A stretch of DNA of 64,000 nucleotides. Source: Trichomonas vaginalis G3 (lineage: Eukaryota; Parabasalia; Trichomonadida; Trichomonadidae). Made by a program: the position numbers and the translations under genes. Where the stretch lies: assembly GCF_026262505.1 (NCBI RefSeq), contig NC_067207.1, positions 13,794,082 to 13,858,081 of the forward strand. Reading direction: 5' to 3'. Below are positions 29,001 through 37,790 of the stretch, piece after piece. Below the pieces are notes generated by a model. The model ran no database searches. It saw only the letters and a list, made by a program, of their open reading frames with translations, and was not told the DNA's origin. The stretch's first letter is position 1, and every line of letters starts with the position of its first letter.

Positions 29001-30534
29001 TTTCCAGAAGAACTATCAAAACTATTTGTTGGAATCTCGATGCCAATCATTAGTTGTTGGTGACATTCCTAATTCATCATGCATCACATATACAACAGCT
29101 GTTTACTTTTTGTTTGTTCATTGTTACAGATTATTAAAGATGGGAACTATGCCTAATAGTTACGACAGTTACTGGTGGATCCATTTCGTCGAGATTTCAT
29201 ATGATATATTGAATTCACTTTCACTTGAATTCTACAACCAATCAATGACAACAATCAACTCTATGATGGCAGGATCAAACGGTGTCTACAATGGATTTGA
29301 AATCCTTCTTTGTTTCATTCTTTTCTTCATCGAAGTTGTTTTGTGTGTTTTGTTCATCAAATACTCATTGACTCCATCAATGCGTGCATGTTTGGATCCA
29401 ATCCTTGTTATGGATTTCGAATCAGTCAGTGAGTCACCACAAGTTGTTCGATTCTTGCAGGGTGAATATGACCATGTTTTCCGTAAAACAGCACAGAACA
29501 CTAAACAGAAAGCAGTACAAGTCATCAGCCATATCAATGATTTCATTTCTGATGGCATTATTGCTCTTTCTCATGATGGAACAGTTATTGGAACTAACAG
29601 AAGATATCATGAGATGTTCAACAACACACCAATCGATGTAATTGGTCGTAATATCAGTGAGATCATCTCTAACACACAAAACCCTGTTTTCGATGCAATC
29701 GAACTTGTCAAACGCGGTGAATTAGTTAGTTCACAGTTAATTGACACAACATTGTTCACAGATGACGAACGAGAAGTTCCAGTTACAGTTAAAGTCATCT
29801 CCAGTGCAGAACATGGAACTAAAAACACATCATGTGCGTTAATCATTACAGATCGTTCTACAATTGTTGCACACAATGTAACATTAACACATGAGAAGTC
29901 TAAAATCGAACAGATGATTTATTCATTAGTTCCACGACAAATCGCTGTTTCTTTAGTTTCAGGAAAGCGTGATTTGACATTTGAAGTCAAAAACGCAACA
30001 ATATTAGTTGCATCTGCAGTCAATTTCACTGACACAACTAGTGGAATGCAAGCCAAACAATCTGTTAATGTTCTGAACATCTTTTTGAAAGAGTTTGATT
30101 CTGAATTAGGATCATTCCCAACATTGACGAAACTTCATGCATTTGGCGAACACTACATTGTTGGTTCTGGTTTCTTTGAAGGTGATGGCACTCCAGAACA
30201 AGTTGCACAGAATGTTGTTAACTTTGGTAAGAAGATGATTCAGCTTGCACAAATGGTTTCTAATGTCAATTCACACCGTCTGCGATTCCGAATTGGTATC
30301 CACAGCGGTGGTCCTCTTCTTTGTGCAGTTTTGGACAACGGTGCACCAACATTTGAAGTCATTGGTCCAACGATGAAGACAGCACACACAATCGAACGAT
30401 TGGGCAAAGTCGACAACGTTAATTTGTCACAAGAAACAGTTGATTTGCTATCTAACAGTGGCTTCACAGTTCAACAGTACAAATCTAAACTTATTGCCTA
30501 CGGCAAAGCTACATATGTACTCGCAAATCCATAA
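26095..30534 (+). CDS. Multi-pass membrane protein with PAS and degenerate class III cyclase domain, 1479 aa
   Basis: About seven hydrophobic segments lie within residues 40-325, with more near 590, 786, 870 and 1067, separating two loops of about 170 residues each. A PAS domain follows (about 1145-1260: D-G-I-I-A-L-S-H-D-G-T-V-I-G-T-N-R, then G-R-N-I-S-E-I-I). The C-terminal cyclase domain runs about 1295-1478. Its metal-binding positions look changed: the usual F-A-D-I-V-G-F is V-A-S-A-V-N-F, and G-D-A-Y is G-E-H-Y. The usual V-N-x-A-x-R is M-K-T-A-H-T. Trichomonads have large families of this layout, annotated as adenylate/guanylate cyclases. This copy may be a sensor without normal catalysis. 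The frame is whole, with no introns. Confidence 0.88.
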   Translation: MNDGRSQVSSETNLLQKVGFDNNNRIEQRLATVINRMRSNYIILAYTMMIISFIQSIAIGFYATSSEMLSSNKYTNTVYVFLKFFISLGSLWSGSSEKHANEVIIIVFCCIVVMWLVFYAIFSIMYISKKSFSTFIVYFLLYIGFYCFSITTIWAGSATGYFVKTIIHTKEAYTTFSYVSLICFIILAYISYFMDRIYQSSPDVDTVDRFSFWPQNILPRVYRTNTKYLMSILLELFRDSKLQYLALGIDIVLAGIGIYILLSSETTVYPSGKVVLSAEYVTIIVSHIYYIIFKNVKMNNILCFFLNIFTIIIVIAIIAFLVQRFSKIHIDLLYSKFENLVENINNPTQCITIIKLGIVYNAPCISNHTLLNWTINRWPNNQDLQLLIAFIFYLLKMKYREILDLVSVCVDLAPLSSYNSLLFYQIFNRLPTNEAQLQRQVEDVKRLYEIPKISLRNFWDAILRHHNDEALHQCLLYHNNIDNINQLFANFIFEHPSSDCVLEEYVNFSRNISGNRITATATEQRLLKLKDSHDELPENNEESIAQISRLSTIKSSVFISEFSEAHIDIDKTDHGIQSALNARPMYWPIRFFVVAILISIISLGLSIAVYIISNKHIDRVDDQVLLISNLHKLIHVTCKILFATLSFPTHNATVHADPEFNLATERANLNALTNEFDTLIYDSFQNYDSFPLAYLHSWVESKIEAPVLSPEEPIDRNLTYIDIMRLYQISARSLSATSENYIGTQEDPSSSIEQCVYFYPAISKALQNQIKTLKDLINNEKIPAQRNVYIVVIVGVGTCFLIVCIALPFIIVEIKNEFKFLISLYSTVPTKTVTNILGLPQEYEEFDTTLSDKKKDADHLSFTDMKMHYVIILMLMAFIIIMLPIISFVTSFISHTNQASFVIDSMQVSSDMISYLGYIYLYAYDLIGDFMHPNKTSMEEDFKEAVTAMITRYNELIFGGTDDLQDGFIFQKNYQNYLLESRCQSLVVGDIPNSSCITYTTAVYFLFVHCYRLLKMGTMPNSYDSYWWIHFVEISYDILNSLSLEFYNQSMTTINSMMAGSNGVYNGFEILLCFILFFIEVVLCVLFIKYSLTPSMRACLDPILVMDFESVSESPQVVRFLQGEYDHVFRKTAQNTKQKAVQVISHINDFISDGIIALSHDGTVIGTNRRYHEMFNNTPIDVIGRNISEIISNTQNPVFDAIELVKRGELVSSQLIDTTLFTDDEREVPVTVKVISSAEHGTKNTSCALIITDRSTIVAHNVTLTHEKSKIEQMIYSLVPRQIAVSLVSGKRDLTFEVKNATILVASAVNFTDTTSGMQAKQSVNVLNIFLKEFDSELGSFPTLTKLHAFGEHYIVGSGFFEGDGTPEQVAQNVVNFGKKMIQLAQMVSNVNSHRLRFRIGIHSGGPLLCAVLDNGAPTFEVIGPTMKTAHTIERLGKVDNVNLSQETVDLLSNSGFTVQQYKSKLIAYGKATYVLANP

Positions 30535-30853
30535 TTTCATTTTTATATTTTGTTATTTGTTTTGTTTTGTTTTTTGTTTATTTTTAATAAAATCAATATG
30601 AAAAATATCTTCTAATTTTTTTTTGGAAAAATATGGCTTTAATTACTGTTAGATACAAAATAAAACCATTCTCATTACTACCGAACTGTATTTCAATATT
30701 TAAATTTGTCTCGGAAAATAAAATCGATCATGTAATTTTTATTTAATGCACCGGTTTCAAAATTCGGCTCGAAGTATTCTCTCCATGAGCCAAATTCGAA
30801 ATGAGGAAAAAATTATAAATCATATCAAATATATGAATTTTATTTAGTAGGAT
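30535..30853. other. Intergenic spacer between convergent genes, no gene seen
   Basis: AT-rich 319-bp spacer between two genes whose 3' ends face each other. AATAAA-type signals are present just after 30590, but no other feature is supported. Confidence 0.4.
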
Positions 30854-33655
30854 TTAAGTAATCTCTCGATCTACAATTACAAATATGAATAGGTTAATCC
30901 ATGACTTATTTTTCTTTTTGACTTTTTCTTCGCAGCAATTGTTGGAAGGATTAATTAATGTAATTAAGAATGATCTTAATTCAGAGGCTAATCCATCTTG
31001 ATCGTATGCAAGAAGATATACTTTGTATGTGCCTGCTGTAGAATTTTGATAAATTGGGAATTTGTAGTTTTTAATTAATGGACTATCATTTGGTAACGAT
31101 TCATTACTTAACAAAACATTCTGTGTTTTGTTATAACTAAAATAAATGGAAATCTTAGAATTAAAATCAATATCTTTTATATAGAGCTTGATGTCGAAAT
31201 GCTTTAATTGTTTAATCGTCAAAGAATCTGTTGGTTTTTCTAATATTTCTAAGATTGGTTGATTATATTTCAATGAAAATGTTCTAGTTTCAGAAGTTGT
31301 TTTGCTTAATTGATCAATTGCAGTTAGTTTAATATTATGAGAGCCTTGCTTCATAGTTTGTGGGAATGGACAATAAAGACTAAAACAATGTGATTTGCTG
31401 CTTTGAATTTTAATTGTAGTTGAATTTGCAACAATACTACTTCCATCAAAATATGCATTAATTTTGACTACATCATCACCATCAATATCTGTGACACAGC
31501 CATCAATCTTCATCGATTTGTTAATGTTGTGAATATATGTGTTGCCATTTGGTGTTGAGATTTGAAGCATTGGTGAATTATGATAGAAATAAAATGTTTT
31601 GATGACTTTCGAAGTGGTTGAACCTGTTGTAGAAGTTGCCCAAACTCGTAATTCATGACTAGATTCAGATAGCTTAGAAGGAATAGAAATAGATGCTGAA
31701 AATGTGTATGAGTACTGTGACTTTGATATGGTTGGCGTTGCTTGAACTTCTGTGTTATCAATACTGAATTTAATGGAAATGTCATATGATGAAAAGTCAG
31801 CATCACCTAATCCTGTTATTGACATCATTGTATCAATGTTCTTAAAATAGGAATCTTTTGCAAGATTGTGAACAGAGATGGATAATGAAGGAACATAAGT
31901 AAATGGGTAGTTTGTTTTTGCTGTTGATTTGCCATTATTGTCAACAGCCCAAATTGATATCGTATGCGATCCTAAACTAAAACCATTTTGGAATGAAATA
32001 ACGAGAGAAAATGCATGATTGCTTGCATCATTAACAGTGATTTGTGTTGATTTAGAGATAGTAGAACTTCCATCAAAAGCAGAATTTACAGTTATGATTT
32101 CATCTGCATCTTTATCAGAAACTGTTCCTGATATTGTAATACTTGTATCAACATTTCTTGTATATTTTGATTTCGGTGTTGTTGATAATGAAATCATTGG
32201 GGTATTTCTCGCAAAACTGAATTGTTTTGATTGTTTTGTGGTTGATTGACCATTTGATAAATATATCCAAACATAAATTGTATGAGAACCTTCTTGAAAA
32301 TTACTTGGGAAATTAACTGTTCCAGTGAATGTGAATGTACTATCTGGTTTTGATGTCTGAATATTTGAATTTGCATTTAAAGTTGTAGAATCTATTTGAC
32401 ATTTTATTGATATTGAATAATCTAAATCTGCCATTCCACTTCCACTAATAGTAATTGATGAATCTGTTGCTTTGTTATACGAATTCTTTTGGAGATTGTT
32501 AAGCGTGAATTCCAATGGAATAGCGAATGAAAAAGAAACCGAGACGATATTTGATATATGATTATTAATATCTATAATTTTGGCATTGAGTGTATGAGAT
32601 CCGGATTTTAATGTTGAAGGAATTGAAACCGTAAACGGATAATTTGATGATTTTGTCATTGATTTGGGTGATTGAGATAAAGAATCAATCCAGTAGTATA
32701 GTGTAAATTGCGATTCAATGAGAATATCTATATACAATGTTGCTGATATTGTTGTATCTGATCCTTTTGTATAGGAATACTTTGAAATAATAATTTTCTG
32801 GAGTGAAACATAAATTGGCTGAGCACAATAACTGTAAAGAATATTATTGTCAAGAGAGGAAACAGTTCCAATAGAATAACTGCATATTCCAGTTGTCGTT
32901 TGGATATTTTGAATCGAATTATCTATTACGCATTTACTTATTGTTGTAGAAGATGTCGATAATCTGAAAATATATGGCCCAGAGTTACCGTTAAAAATAC
33001 ATTCAATGATAGAACAAAGTTGATTGCAATGAACAATTCCATATCTTTTTACAGAATTTGAGATGAAATTACTACGAAAAGCATCTACATTTTGTAATAA
33101 AATTATTGTCCATTGTGGTGTTCTATTTCCGTATGCTGTAAAATAAGATAATTTTGCTTGATTTCCATCTATTCCATCTATAGCTCCTGCACAGTTGCCA
33201 AATGAGCCAGTATTATGCGAGCTATTTGTATTAGTGATTATATGATTATAATTGTCATAAATTACGAAGGGACCAACATATGTTCCGCATTGTGAAAATG
33301 TTGAATCTTTAATAAGACATTTTAATGATACATCAGCTTTTATTGTTCTAGCGTAATCTAAATATCCAGGACCGGTGGAATACGAAGATTTAATGCAGCA
33401 AATTCTATAATGAACAGATGAACCATTACTCTGGAAAATGTTTCCACCAAAATCATATCCACCAGAATTTGAATCAAAAAGTGATTGAGCTACAAGCAAT
33501 TTATCACTTTTGCTTCCATTGAGGCAAATAATTTGTGTTTTGAGACATGAAAATAAAATATCATGAACAAAAAATTGACCTGATAAAATATTAATTCTTT
33601 CCCTAGTTTTATGTTCATAACTGTATGATTGCCCTGGATAGTATTCATTCCACAA
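30854..33655 (-). CDS. Large beta-helix plus Ig-like repeat surface protein, 5' end missing
   Basis: About the first 280 residues form a right-handed beta-helix/Pmp-like region with G-G-N-I-F-Q-S-N, I-K-D-S-T-F-S-Q-C and I-I-E-C-I-F-N-G-N turns. About six repeats of roughly 105 residues follow, near 303, 398, 508, 612, 717 and 827. They are marked by the motif [VI]-D-T-S-I-T-I-S-G and by G-S-H-T-I-x-[VI]-W-A, an Ig-like or bacterial-Ig pattern. The end is Cys/Lys-rich (N-C-C-E-E-K-V-K-K-K). No ATG, signal peptide or membrane segment is found: the frame opens upstream to about 33690 without ATG. The N-terminus is therefore probably lost. The region resembles the broken gene at 54676. Function on the cell surface is inferred. 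Confidence 0.7.
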   Translation of the reverse strand: MWNEYYPGQSYSYEHKTRERINILSGQFFVHDILFSCLKTQIICLNGSKSDKLLVAQSLFDSNSGGYDFGGNIFQSNGSSVHYRICCIKSSYSTGPGYLDYARTIKADVSLKCLIKDSTFSQCGTYVGPFVIYDNYNHIITNTNSSHNTGSFGNCAGAIDGIDGNQAKLSYFTAYGNRTPQWTIILLQNVDAFRSNFISNSVKRYGIVHCNQLCSIIECIFNGNSGPYIFRLSTSSTTISKCVIDNSIQNIQTTTGICSYSIGTVSSLDNNILYSYCAQPIYVSLQKIIISKYSYTKGSDTTISATLYIDILIESQFTLYYWIDSLSQSPKSMTKSSNYPFTVSIPSTLKSGSHTLNAKIIDINNHISNIVSVSFSFAIPLEFTLNNLQKNSYNKATDSSITISGSGMADLDYSISIKCQIDSTTLNANSNIQTSKPDSTFTFTGTVNFPSNFQEGSHTIYVWIYLSNGQSTTKQSKQFSFARNTPMISLSTTPKSKYTRNVDTSITISGTVSDKDADEIITVNSAFDGSSTISKSTQITVNDASNHAFSLVISFQNGFSLGSHTISIWAVDNNGKSTAKTNYPFTYVPSLSISVHNLAKDSYFKNIDTMMSITGLGDADFSSYDISIKFSIDNTEVQATPTISKSQYSYTFSASISIPSKLSESSHELRVWATSTTGSTTSKVIKTFYFYHNSPMLQISTPNGNTYIHNINKSMKIDGCVTDIDGDDVVKINAYFDGSSIVANSTTIKIQSSKSHCFSLYCPFPQTMKQGSHNIKLTAIDQLSKTTSETRTFSLKYNQPILEILEKPTDSLTIKQLKHFDIKLYIKDIDFNSKISIYFSYNKTQNVLLSNESLPNDSPLIKNYKFPIYQNSTAGTYKVYLLAYDQDGLASELRSFLITLINPSNNCCEEKVKKKNKSWINLFIFVIVDREIT

Positions 33656-34025
33656 ATCCTGTGGATAAGCACGACGTAATTGATTAACGAGTAGGGGTAA
33701 TTTTAGCTAAAAGTGACACGCTTGTAAAAAGTGACACATCCGTGAAGGGTGTGATTACCGATCGGTAATTTCGACAGTTTAGAATTTAAAATTTTTTATG
33801 GAACTGTTGCGAGTTTCATAAAGAATTTAAGGAATATAAGCAAAGATTTGAATCAAAATCTTAGACCTAAGCCGATCGCTTCGCTCGCGGCTTTCTTTAT
33901 TATTTTAAATTTGCATATTTCCATCAAAAGTTCATAAGGTAAAAAATTTCGTTTATATTATTGCAAAATAAAATCTTCATTATCAAAATAATATTAAATG
34001 ATAATATAATATAATTTATAAACAA

Positions 34026-34027
<2 letters not shown>
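33656..34027. other. Spacer with GC-rich short hairpin, no gene seen
   Basis: It holds GTGACACGCTTGTAAAAAGT and a second GTGACACATCCGTGAAGGGT. A stem GCCGATCGCTTCGCTCGCGGC (about 33873-33893) follows, which can fold on itself. Otherwise it is AT-rich. Confidence 0.45.

Positions 34028-34064
<37 letters not shown>
34028..34064. repeat. Poly-A tract (37 A) abutting copy B
   Basis: An uninterrupted A-run joins host DNA to the first base of copy B. It mirrors the poly-T at 21323-21354. Confidence 0.65.
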
Positions 34065-34066
<2 letters not shown>

Positions 34067-34155
34067 TAGTGGGGCCTCCAGGCGCGTTGCGCCCTCTAGC
34101 CCTGAAGTTTTTTTTTCTTGGGATGGGCCTCCAGGCGCGTTGCGCCCTCTAGCCC
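34065..34155. repeat. Terminal hairpin of copy B, in two tandem copies
   Basis: The sequence begins GGTAGTGGGGCCTCCAGG. The hairpin unit GGGCCTCCAGGCGCGTTGCG...CTCTAGCCC occurs at 34072-34102 and again at 34125-34155, separated by a T-run. The stem GGCGC-GTT-GCGCC pairs perfectly and shows paired changes against copy A. Confidence 0.65.
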
Positions 34156-34427
34156 ATAAAAAATTTTTGAGAGTCGTCGCCGTTGACTTTTTTTGTAGAG
34201 CACTCAAAATAGTATAACTTTGTCCGGACAAGTAAGGGTCTATCGTCGCTACAGGAAAAGTTACGGGCGTTCCAAGGAAGTATACTTTGAGAAGACTTTC
34301 CCCCTTATAGAATGAGATAGGACGGTTATTTTACAAAACTGACAACACTTTGACCGAGTAGTTTTTTGTGCTGAACAAATAGTGTCATATAAACATCTGT
34401 CAAAAACGCTTTTTAACTTCACTTAAA

Positions 34428-37400
34428 ATGCCACGTAAGCTACGTAAGAATATACGTAAGAGGAAGAGAGCATTGAAACATCCAATAGTAAAACTGACAC
34501 CACAACAACAGTTGCAACAACAAATGCTGAATGACCCCACTATGTTGCAACAAATGTCAAGCAACCCTATGCTCTTAAACCGAGTTCTTGGTGCACAGAG
34601 TGGAGGTTTAAGAGCGGCACTTTTAGCGAAAATGGCAGGCTATGGTGGAGCTGCAGACGGAACAGCTTATAACCCTCAAAGTCAAATGAATTTGAGTTCA
34701 CTCAAAAATCAAATAAGATGTCAAAAAGTCAAACATAGACATACAGAAGCAAATAAGTGAAAACGAAAAGAAACTAGAATATGACAGACACACAAAGAAA
34801 CTCAATGAGTTAAACGTAGAGAAAAAGAAGAAAGAAGAACAACTGAAAGAACTAAGTACAGAGGAATATGCGAAAAAAGTGTCAGAAAAAGCAGCAGAAG
34901 TAGCAAAAATGGAACAAGATGTTGTAAATTTGAAAAAACCATACTACTCAATATAAAGTACTGAAAGATGAAGAGATAAAACAAAAAGCCCTGAAGACAT
35001 ATATGGATAGCGATGAGTATAAAAAAGAAGTTGAAGCAAATGTAAAGGCAGAAAAACTTTTACAGTTGCAAAACCAAACCGTACAGTATGAAAACTTAGC
35101 ACAAGAAAGTAAAAATAACGACGCAGCCATGCAAAAGGCAATGAAAAGCGCAGAATATATAAAAGCTAACAATGACTGGTTAGATGCCCAAGCCAACGCT
35201 AAAGCAGCCCAACTTATAGGGTCAATAAGGACAAAAATACAAGCGGATGAAGACAGTTCAAATGAAGCTTTAATGAATGCTGACTTTAAGAATGCCTTCG
35301 AAGCTCTTCATAGTAAGGTGAAACAAGTGAACGACTTCTCATCTGGAAAGAAACTGAAGTCTGAAGGTTTCGACAAAGAGTTAAAAGAAGTAGCACAAAA
35401 TATAACGAAAATAACAGATGCAGCAACGAGACAGGCAGTTCAAAGTGCCTATGACGCCGTTAGAGCAACTGTTGTGGAAAGTCAAGAAAAAGAGTTACAA
35501 CAGACCAAAACAGACCTAGTAAATGCTTTCTTAAAAACGAAAAGTCAGGTAGGACACTATGCTGCAGATGGAACATATGTGCCAGCTGGTGGAACTTATA
35601 TACCAGCTGGTGGAACTTATATACTAGCTAGTGGAACTTATATACCACCAAACCCTCCAAGAGAAGCACCTGCACCAGGACTACCTAAAACATTTACATC
35701 GTCACATGGACACAGACACAGGCATGCACCAAAACCAACAGTTCAAAATCCAGCACCACAACAACAACCAGCACAACAACCACCTCCACAACCAGCACAG
35801 CAACCAACAGTTCAAAACCCTGCACAACAACAACCACAAACAGAGCAAGGACATAAAAGAAGTAGAGAACAAGGAAACCAAGATTTCTTAAAAATGCTTA
35901 AAGAAGACTATGGTTACCCAGATACTCTTGACTTTAGTGACAGATATAAAGAAGCTATTAGAAAGTTCAAGGAAGGAAATACTGACCCGAACCTATTTAG
36001 CTTTATGGTTCAGCACCAAATGGGATATAATTTCAAACCTGGAAAATACAAGCTCGCTAAGGGATATGATTTAATAGCATATCATCCAAATGACATGACT
36101 GAATTTACTCCGAGATATTTGGTGTCAGAGCTAAATGACAATTCAACTCTCTTCATGAAACGCGTAAAAAATAAAGACGGAACGAAAGAAGAAAGGTTTA
36201 TGAGTCCGGATGACTTAGATAGGGAACTTGTTAAAAACGGTCTCGGAATATATGAAATGCCAGCAGATGAGGTACAAAGAAACTCCACAGGAAGAAGTTC
36301 AGATACAACCAGACATGGAAGAAATAGTTCAGCAACAACAGCTAGAAGAGCCTGAAGGAACGAACAAGTCCCTCCTTTGGAAACTAACTTCACAGAACTA
36401 GATGAAGATTTGGAACAGCCGAAAAATCTTGACCCTCAACAAGAGTATGAGGTGAATATGGAATCTTTCCAAGAGTCTAAGAAAAATTCGGCTGACATGG
36501 TAGAAGAATATCGAAAAATGTTTGCCGACATACAAAAGACTCCAACATCAGATGAAAATATTCAGCATAGAATGGAAGAACTGAAAGAAAATGTACACAA
36601 ATACAACAACCCTTTTTACTTACGACCATATAACGTTCAATCTTTGGATGAACTCGGTGAAAATAAAAGGTTAAATTTCAACAAAACATATAGAAATGAA
36701 ACATTGTTTAAAGTTCATTCAGAACCTAGCCAATATGGAAACAAACCTACTTTTGTTTCTGCAGACTATGGAACTACAATGAGATGGTCATAAAGCTAAC
36801 CCGGATAGGTGGTTCATAAACTTACAACCACAATTCCAAGATGTTGTAGACGCAATGGAAATGAATGGTAACCAGATTTAGCTGGTATTTTCAGCGCGGC
36901 TTTAATGCCATTGAAAGATATGAAAGATGCAGATATTTTTGAACCAGTATGAAATGAACATGGCTGATGGAAATATAACACCTGACGTTCTAAAACATTT
37001 ATCTCAAAGAACTACACAGAACCATAGAGATGGTATATTTGGTGAAGAGTTTAGAAAGAAGTTAGAGAGAGAAGAAGAGAACCTATTGTACATGACCTTG
37101 CAAACGAAAGTTTGCAAAATGTCATAAAAACTTACTTTGCAGACAATGAACCGAGAAGGGATGAATATTTAAAAAAACTCAAATGGACAGTACCAAATGA
37201 AATGTTAGTATTGAAAAACATGTTCCTTGACAAAATAAAACCAACTACAGAAATAAATGACCCAAGCCTGAAACGTGGGTAAAAGCTTTCCCATTCACAA
37301 AAGATATAATTGTAACATGGAAAGAAAACCAGAATGGCTACAAAAACATATATTTGGAAACAAGCTTATTCCATATGGACAAGCTCTGTTTGAAGAGCTT

Positions 37401-37758
37401 GAACCGAAACTCAGGAAAGAGTCATGCAAACAATAAGCGAAGACTCAAATACAAACTATGACGAAATCTTTCTAGGATATAGGATACCTGAGATGGGCGA
37501 CCAGAGCCTAAAGGCAAAAAGGACATGGGAAATTTACAACATACTAGGTGAACATGATGCAAAGATGCAACAACTTGAAGCAGAGGCATGTTACCAAAAG
37601 CGACACCAAAGAAGAAGAGAAGAGTAGAACAAAGTGAAAGTAGTGAAGAAGTAACTTCATCTAGTGAAAGTAGTGGCAATGAAGGAAAAAGAAGAGTTAA
37701 AAACTCAGCCAGGAAGAAAGTAAAGCTTGGTCCACGTGGGTTCTATTATGACAAATAA
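34428..37758 (+). pseudogene. Long basic/coiled-coil/PQ-rich protein, Polinton B (broken)
   Basis: This is the homolog of the gene at 17352-20535, starting with the same basic N-terminus after TTTTTAACTTCACTTAAA. It differs from A by extra copies of the G-T-Y-I-P-A-G-G repeat and a different Q-Q-P-A-Q-Q-P tract, so these repeats are length-variable. Its end is R-K-K-V-K-L-G-P-R-G-F-Y-Y-D-K. It is broken in several places. Confidence 0.6.
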
Positions 37759-37790
37759 ATCCAACTATTCTATATTTTTACCCATATGAA

